From assembly GCA_008694505.1 (NCBI GenBank), contig VZDJ01007747.1:11800400-11864399 (forward strand): DNA of 64,000 nucleotides, read 5' to 3'. The notes under the pieces were generated by a model, which saw nothing but the letters and a program-made list of their open reading frames with translations, ran no database searches and had not been told where the DNA came from. Shown here one piece after another: positions 57,636-64,000 of this stretch. The stretch is from Cyanoderma ruficeps. Taxonomy: Eukaryota; Chordata; Aves; Passeriformes; Timaliidae. Within the stretch, counting starts at the first letter, position 1, and each line of letters begins with the position of its first letter. The translations under genes were made by a program, and so were the position numbers.

Positions 57636-59990
57636 AGGAGTTCTGCGTTTTGTGTGTTTATTGATTTTATCTATCTTTGTTCAATATGACTTGATTTTCT
57701 TTCTAGAACTGAGCTACAGGGTCTTCTGCTTTCTATTCCACAGACCTCTTGAAATTGAACATCTTTGTTATGCAATCTAGTGTCCCTTGCCTGTTCAGAG
57801 GCAGAGCAGGACAGCAGTGAAAGTCAGTTTGTCATTCTGTGTTAGATTGTGCACTTCCTTTCTCCCTGCTTAGCATATGCCTTTAAATATAAAGTTCAAA
57901 CTAGCCCTGCTATACAGAGACGTGTTTCTCTGTTTGTTCACACATGCTTTGTGTTGGGCATACAAATTATAAGTGTAACTTTGTTCTTTTCTGTTTGCAG
58001 CCTCTTTAGTTCTCCGTGGTTGAGAGTTTTAAGTATGCATAGAAATAAGCACACACTAAAACATATGGATCCAAGTGCTGACCTCAGTCACATCACTGTA
58101 AATCTGGACAGGAACTGTTATCATTCAGTTTTCTGCTGGTGCTATTAAGATAAAAAAAGGGAGTGATTTATTAGTGATGAACGGAGTTTTTATAGCCATC
58201 TCAGTCTTGCACAAGTTTATAAGGTTGTTTAAGTACCAATACTCACAGATTTAACTCCTTTTATTATGTGTAAAAAAACTCTAAGGCAGGTCATTCCTTG
58301 CACAGTAAGTGACTGGTATGTAAGGGTGTATGAATTAAAAGTGCTGTTATTTGAGGAAATTACTTGTTGGATTTTCTTTAAAGTCTCTTGTACAATCCTT
58401 AATTCAACTAATTTATTATTTTTTTACACAAGATTTTTGTCTGATATGTATCATTATTGCATAAGCATATCCTTGGCTCGAAAGAGGAACATTAGCAAGA
58501 CACTGGACATGTTTGTAATTTCTTTCAGGGATACAGACATATAAATGTGTTGTGACCCATTTTCTGGACACCCCAAGAAATTTTAATCAACATTCATAAA
58601 CAAGGGAGGGAGGCACGAGGAAAACTTTTTCCAGGGGTATTGATTGTGATTCCAGATTATCACTGCTGCTTGGTCTCGTCTTGTCATTCATAGCTCTCTG
58701 TACTTTTTCAAGCTGTACTGAAAAGGAGAGAAATAAACAGATCAGTAAATTTGCATATGTAGAAAGAATAAAGACTAATATATGTGAAGAAAAAACACTT
58801 CAGTCTAAAAACTTTTGTCTTGAAAATATTCAATGAGCATAAAATACTGTGATCTTATGTCTTTTGAATGGTGTCTAGATAAATTAACATTGCGAGATAT
58901 ACTTAATTATTTTGTCGATGAATGTTTTGAACATTTTAAACATTTTTTATTGTGCAAAAATGAAACTTTTGTGAGAAAACTGCCCATAAAATAATTTTAA
59001 TTTAAAAGTCACAGAAAAGGCAGGAATGACTGCTGTTATAAGGCCTTATACTGCATCACTGAAATCTGTTCTGATATTATCTTCTTCACTAATCACTGAC
59101 TCTGAATAAACTGTATCATTTCTCTTTAAATGGGCACCACAGTCATTTAATATTTAAGAGTATTGGAAGGCTCAAGATATGTTTATCAATCTCATCAGAA
59201 TAAAAGTAAACTTTTAGGAGGAGTGCTTAAAAAATAAATCTTTTAAAGAAGGTTTCTGGTTTCTGCATTCTGAAAAACTGTTCGATTTCCAAGAGTATAG
59301 CACTGAAGATATTGAGTGTATAATTTTCCCATTAATATAAGCAACACATAGGAATTTTCCTGAGATACACATATAAATATATGCAAAGTCAAGGCCTTAA
59401 AACAGCCTAGAAATGCTTAGCTCTCTTGATATCTACAGCTTTTCAGAGCAGGCACTACTTTTACTTACCTGAAAGCAGTTTTTATCTTGACATGCATATA
59501 TAAAACTTTTATGAGTTCTCAAGAATCTGTGAGGAATTATGCAAGTATACTCTGGGGGGAAGGGGCACAAAATCCCCTAAAGGTGGATGTTTAAATAATA
59601 CAGAGAAATTGTGAACTAACATCAAATCCTTATTGAACAGCTCGTGGAGATGTGGTCCTTTCAAACACACTCAGCTGAGAGCTTTAAAATATTAAAGTGA
59701 TTTCTGATGTCCAGCTTTAAGGCAATAAAAATAGATCTCCAAATTTTTATGTATGAATACTGGGCTTTTACAGTAATAATGGCCATCAGGAGGATGTTGC
59801 ACATTTGCAGACCTACAATTTTCTGTGCTGCTATGCTACACATATGTTTCCTACTTACTTAAAGTGCCAAGTCCTGTGTCTGAAGTGGAAATTATTTGAT
59901 GAAGATTTTTTAATGTACGCTATAAAAGCATTTTATATATTGGTCAAGACAAAGACAGGCATAGCTGGCATGTTAAGGTACAGAAAGTAT

Positions 59991-60009
59991 ATTTGGTCTT
60001 AGACCAAAT
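59991..60009. repeat. 19-bp near-perfect palindrome
   Basis: ATTTGGTCT, one T, AGACCAAAT: 9-base perfect arms. It could be a dimeric protein site or chance. Confidence 0.8.
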
Positions 60010-60128
60010 GTAGAGATACACATTTATGGTTATACATTGTTTCAAAAGATTGGATGTTTCTATTAAGTAATTGTTTTCATGCTTGTAACCATTTATTGAA
60101 ATTTAATAAACAGGTGAGCGCAGAATTT

Positions 60129-60400
60129 TGTTGCAATGGGACACGAAATAAAGCTGCTTGACTCCGGCCAGGAGGCAGTAGAAATCAGAAGGCTTTATTT
60201 ACAATTCATTCAGCCCTTTTATAACATGCTGTGTTAAGAAGGCACATTATTGGTCCATAGGGCTGACACCTCTCCCATTGGTTAAGTAACAGAAATAGCA
60301 AACAACACCTGTTGTTATGGGAAAGGAATATTGTTTACACAAGGTTGTTTTGGGAAAAAGAAAACTGTTGGAAAGTGCCCTAGTTCCTACACCCCTAAGG
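60129..60400 (-). mobile_element. LTR-like element, minus orientation
   Basis: On the minus strand the order is typical of an LTR: CCAAT boxes, the TATA box TTATAAAAGGG (plus 215-225 of the 60 kb block), a poly(A) signal AATAAA 15-25 bases on (plus 60194-60199), then a U5-like part ending CCCATTGCAACA at 60129. The right (U3) boundary is not clear and no target duplication was found, so the end at 60400 is approximate. Confidence 0.5.
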
Positions 60401-60758
60401 TCTGGCCCTGGCTAGTGTGGACCTCGGGGATCGGGGAGGGGAATCTGGGCTAGTACAAAGGTAAAAGACAAAAGGTGCTCTTATTCCTCGTGGGAAGCAG
60501 TCCCACAGGTTTAATGCAGAACTAACACTTCAAGATCCAGGAGGAGAAAGAGGGAGAGACTCCCCATGCAGGGAGTTTTAACCCCTAGGGAAAAGGGGGG
60601 AGGGGAGGCGGGTCTGTTGACCAATGGAGACTGAACCAGGGGGAGGGGAAAGGTAGGGATATCAGGAAAAGGAGATGCAAAGGTTTATGGGAAAGTGCAA
60701 CCAAGGAACACCCAGAGCACTATAACAAGACAAATTAACTAATTAGTGCAATATAACA
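60401..60758 (-). mobile_element. Second LTR-like piece, minus orientation
   Basis: On the minus strand it has CCAATGG, then GGGGTTAAAA (plus 60577-60586), then a C/T-rich start (CCTCTTTCTCC...TGG) and AATAAGAGCACC near 60480. The GGGGTTAAAA box and the C/T-rich segment are shared with the solo LTR at 60982-61660, suggesting related LTR families. The edges are uncertain, and it may be the U3/5' part of the same element as its left neighbour. Confidence 0.45.
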
Positions 60759-60981
60759 GAAAAGTTTCCCTTGGGAAGAGCTCAGGCTCAGAAAATATCA
60801 CGTCCACAGAATTTCTCCCATTTCTACCTGGGTTTATTCTATCTTCACTTGAAACTCCCCCAAAATCTAGTTCCACTTCCTTTCCTCTCTTGTGCCAAAA
60901 ATCCCAGGCTGTTTTGGGTATTGACCTATCTTGGACAACAGTAGATTCCCCAGGGTGTCTCTGAGAAAATAACTTCATGCT
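60759..60981. other. Sequence between LTR pieces
   Basis: About 220 bases of unassigned sequence. A minus-strand open frame (60739-61104) crosses it into the neighbouring LTR, so it is not a natural gene. It could be an internal remnant of the minus-strand element. Its last five bases (ATGCT, 60977-60981) are the left target-site duplication of the solo LTR. Confidence 0.4.
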
Positions 60982-61660
60982 TGTCGTGGTTTGAGGAGGA
61001 AGTGAGTTTTTTTTTAAGAAACTCAGGTCAAACCAATCAGTGGCCAGGTTGGATATTGGCATCTGTGCTGGCCACTGAGAGTTTGGACACGCCTCTGAGG
61101 ACACAAGGGGTTAAAAGCCAGGTCTCCCGAGGCACTTCCTCTTTCTTCCTGGTTCTGCTTCGGCAGGGCAGAGCATCTCCTCCTCTCCCCGGCTGGGGAG
61201 GGGAGCCAGGTGGGCCTGGCTGGGGTAGGCCTGGGCTCCAGAAGGGGGGGGGAAGAGAAGGAACGGGACAGGAGCTGGGTTAGGATGGAAGGGTGGAGAC
61301 CCCTAGGTGCCTTCCGTCCCCCCGTCCCTGTCCCCTACCCCCCCCNGGTACCCAGGGTTGTGGAAGGTTTAAGCAAGTAGATATGAGGGTATGTGCTGGT
61401 GTCAACTATTGAGCATTGTAAAGGATGGAAATTGGGGGGAGGAGGAAAAGTGTTGTGAGAGGTTTCTTATTCTGTCTTTGGGTGATTGGGTTCTTTTTCT
61501 TGTGTTTGTCGTCTATTGTCAAGGAGTTTAATAAATGTTTTTTTTTCCTATTCTAAGTGATAGGCCTGCTTGTGCTCTGTTCCGGTACATCTCACAGTAG
61601 TGTATTAAAAACTACATCCTCATGGGTGCACTGGCATTTGTCCAGTGTCAAACCATGACA
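60982..61660 (+). mobile_element. Solo LTR (ERVL-type) with 5-bp target duplication
   Basis: The element starts TGTCGTGGTTTGA and ends TCAAACCATGACA, a near-perfect terminal inverted repeat with TG...CA ends. It is flanked by ATGCT on both sides (60977-60981 and 61661-61665). A 5-bp duplication is typical of ERVL-class insertions. Inside are a TTAAAAG TATA-like box at 61111-61117, a C/T-rich transcription start zone, and AATAAA at 61530-61535. No internal retroviral genes are present, so it is a recombined solo LTR. The matched duplication and termini suggest a fairly young insertion. One ambiguous base is at 61346. Confidence 0.9.
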
Positions 61661-61665
61661 ATGCT

Positions 61666-64000
61666 GTATAACATTCACATATAATTAAATGAATAATTTA
61701 TTTAAACAACTGAACTTATTGCATAAAACTTTTCTATGATTTTGTTATTGTTTCTCACAACAGGATCTGCTGCAGGGAGGATGAGGATTTCTGACTCGGG
61801 CCAGAATGTGATGTTGCAGCTGCCCTTGTAGAAGACCCTGAGGAGAGAGGAGGGAAGAGGACCAGGATGTGTACAGACTAATTCACATCCTTGGATAAGT
61901 AACCAGGTAGTGTTATTTCTTATAATCAAAAACATTTTAGCAGCTTTACAGTTTTTAAAAACTTTAATGTAGTACTTGTCTTTGGAAGTAGTTTTACCTT
62001 TGCACTTGGTTTTAAAGCACATCAACTTCTCCATTTTAACAGACACGCAAATTTAGCAGGCAAGCCAATTTAATAGGCTATGCAGAAGATGATCTTACAT
62101 TTGTAGGATAAAAACAGCATATTTTTGATAGAGCTATGCTTGTTGCTAATACAAGCTCCAGCTCAGCCCAGCAGCTGTAAAAGAAATTAATTCATTGAAG
62201 TTCCCTATTGAACCAGCAACTTGTGGATAGAGAACTACTTGGGTGTTTCTTGGATTTGTTTTTTGGTTTTTAAATATGTGATTGAAAAAAAAAATAGCTG
62301 GATTTTTGTGATTGGGAATTTCACCTCTCTCTAGGCATGTGGTCCTCCTATATGTCATAAGGATGATTCTAACTTTAATTTTACATTTGATTCTGACTGT
62401 AAAAGCCTTGACATCCTTCAGTCAGAAAAGTTATTGTTTTTCTCATTCTGAAATCTACTACACTGAGGTGGGCAGAATTTTGCTAATATCTTAAGGTATC
62501 TTTATCACTGTTAATGTCATAGCAGCTAATTGCTATGCTACGTACTTGAACTCTCTGCTCACTGACATAGAAGATCTCTTTGCTAGTCCAGCAGTAAATA
62601 TTATTTCTGGTCTGGTCTGGGTAGGTCTATTAACTATCTTATGGTTTATCATAATTAAGGAGGATCTTACTGCTTGTTGCAATTTTCCCTCAAGTATAAC
62701 ATCCTGCATGTCTCCCACTCCACTTTGTCCAGTAATCTTCTCTGCCCGTACATGATGGAAAAAAGTTGGCTTGTGTTAGCCCGGGGTCAAGCAGGACCAA
62801 AATTGTCACTTTTGTGGCATTCAAGATCTTATAATTCAACAGTCTTTCTGCTGAGGACAATAGAGGAACACTTTCTTAATAAAATGCAATATAATCTTCA
62901 TGAGCTCAAGAACGCCAATATATATATTTCTTATGGCTGTTTGGGGAATGTAATGTGCACCAAGACAGATTCATTTTCATAGTGGCCTGTGGAAGTGTGG
63001 TAGAGAGGGATAAGGGAGAAGATTTAGGAAGCTTGGCTTGAAGAAGGAGAAGGTCCAGATAAAAATGTGGAAGACTGGAATATATATATTTTAAATATAT
63101 CAAATTCACAGCCCAAAAAAGAGGCATCAGAACACATTTGCAAAACTTCATGCTTGGTCCCAGCTGTAGTTTTGCTGCAGTTATTGTAGATGCTGCAGAG
63201 TTTTGTACTCTGTGTTATGGCATATTACTTTTTTAGCTTCTATGGATGGTCTCTTCAAGATCATCAGTCTCAATATAAAAAAAATCAGGAAAATGAAAAA
63301 TTAAGCAAGTTGTTGTTCTTTTGCTGAATCTATCTGATATAACACCATTTGGAACTGATTAATGTTTATTTGCCAGCCCTGAGTGAAAAATACATACCTT
63401 GTGGTTCTTACAGCCTAGGGTGGAATGGAAGTGGGTTTTAACCTGTAAAGGGTGATGAAGTGCTTCCTTCATGTTTGCAGTGGAGCTATTCCCACTCTGA
63501 CCGTGAATTCTGCTCAGTGACAGCTCCTCCAAGAGTGAGAAATGTTGTGCAGGTGTTATTTGGGGCATTATTTGAGATGCTGAGTTTGAAATGGGGATTT
63601 TACAAATACGGTTCTGGAAAATGAAAACATTCCAGTTGGTCACAGCTGCATTCAGTGTAATATGGGTTTTTTTTCTCTCTGAGATGCTGTTTTTTTCTGA
63701 GATAATCTTTGAAGTACTAATTTGGTGCAGAATCTGTCTTATCATTTTTATATTATATAGAAAAATTAGTCAAAATTCAACTGATACTGTCCTATTAAAA
63801 ATCAAAACTTAGCTTTCTGATAGGTAAGAGCAGTGTACTATAAGAAAAGGCAATTTCCTTTTGCGTGGGTACTTCATCCAGGAAAGCGAATCAATGGAAA
63901 ATGGATACTTTCCACAAGATGGCAGTGTAGGTGCACTTTTTTAACTTTCTTAAGCTAAAATAAATTGTTCTGCAAAACCCAAAAGAGGATTGGAGTAAGT
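61666..64000. other. Gene-free intergenic sequence to the window end
   Basis: AT-rich. The minus-strand frame of 114 codons at 61702-62046 has no recognisable family. A CTCF-like motif lies at 63912-63927. No exon of a known gene is recognised. Confidence 0.45.
63912..63927 (+). promoter_or_regulatory. CTCF-like binding motif (plus orientation)
   Basis: CCACAAGATGGCAGTG, with TTT before and TAG after, close to the CTCF core CCACTAGATGGCGCTG and almost identical to the motif at 39588-39603 on the other strand. Confidence 0.45.

Larger units (their letters stand above)
54676..60128. other. Gene-free intergenic sequence with one long open frame
   Basis: Mostly AT-rich. Contains an A/C-rich tract near 55545-55600, one ambiguous base at 55504, a (CCAA)n tract at 57101-57134 and the 243-codon minus-strand frame at 56904-57635. 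No gene is recognised. Confidence 0.45.

Noticed and set aside
60739..61104. 121-codon minus-strand frame between LTRs
   Set aside because: It crosses the exact insertion boundary of the solo LTR at 60982, so it cannot be an ancestral gene.
61702..62046. 114-codon minus-strand frame
   Set aside because: No recognisable domain, no promoter and no splice-linked neighbour. Composition is as expected for AT-rich non-coding DNA.
38730..64000. HPGD or other downstream exons expected from the human gene order
   Set aside because: I looked for short-chain dehydrogenase motifs (such as the TGxxxGIG and YxxxK regions) on both strands and recognised none. The gene presumably lies beyond the window.
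1..64000. CRISPR arrays, tRNA, rRNA or bacterial-type operons
   Set aside because: No regularly spaced repeats, cloverleaf or rRNA signatures were seen, and the gene structure is plainly that of a vertebrate.

Overview
The window is vertebrate nuclear DNA, most likely avian and probably from a songbird. The two genes I can read have split exons with GT-AG introns, their translations match vertebrate proteins, and the interspersed repeats are CR1 LINE fragments and ERVL-type LTRs of the kind common in birds. The two recognised genes are FBXO8 (minus strand) and CEP44 (plus strand). They lie head to head, as in the human 4q34.1 region. I found no prokaryotic-style operon, CRISPR array, tRNA or rRNA, and no sign of a new multi-gene system.

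Layout from left to right. Positions 1-1500 hold an isolated GC- and CpG-rich patch (about 840-1440) with no recognisable coding sequence. From 1500 to about 10.9 kb the sequence is AT-rich and gene-free, with one CR1 scrap near 7.6 kb. FBXO8 occupies 11,485-23,537 (five coding exons, 319 codons plus stop, all splice phases consistent) and has a probable non-coding first exon in the CpG island. A shared CpG-island promoter at about 24.95-25.87 kb carries ETS, CRE/ATF and GC-box motifs between the two genes. CEP44 occupies 27,264-38,327 (ten coding exons, 391 codons plus stop), with poly(A) signals at 38.4 and 38.7 kb.

From 38.7 kb to the end there is a 25-kb gene-free stretch. It holds a minus-strand ERVL-like LTR with a primer-binding-site-like sequence (43.88-44.33 kb), three CR1 copies (45.4, 50.0-50.6 and 53.5-54.7 kb), a cluster of minus-strand LTR pieces (60.13-60.76 kb) and an almost intact plus-strand solo LTR with a 5-bp target duplication (60,982-61,660). 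Two CTCF-like motifs in divergent orientation lie near the two ends of this stretch (39.59 and 63.91 kb).

How the genes relate: FBXO8 encodes an F-box/Sec7 protein (SCF ubiquitin-ligase adaptor linked to ARF6). CEP44 encodes a centriole/centrosome protein. They share no known pathway. What links them here is a shared divergent promoter of housekeeping type. The most useful observations are the ETS-CRE composite promoter, three upstream ATGs in the CEP44 leader, the pair of CTCF-like sites, the unexplained left-hand CpG island, a 243-codon open frame in the desert, and the LTR cluster. All gene identities rest on reading translated exons from this sequence and recognising the family. No database search was run.
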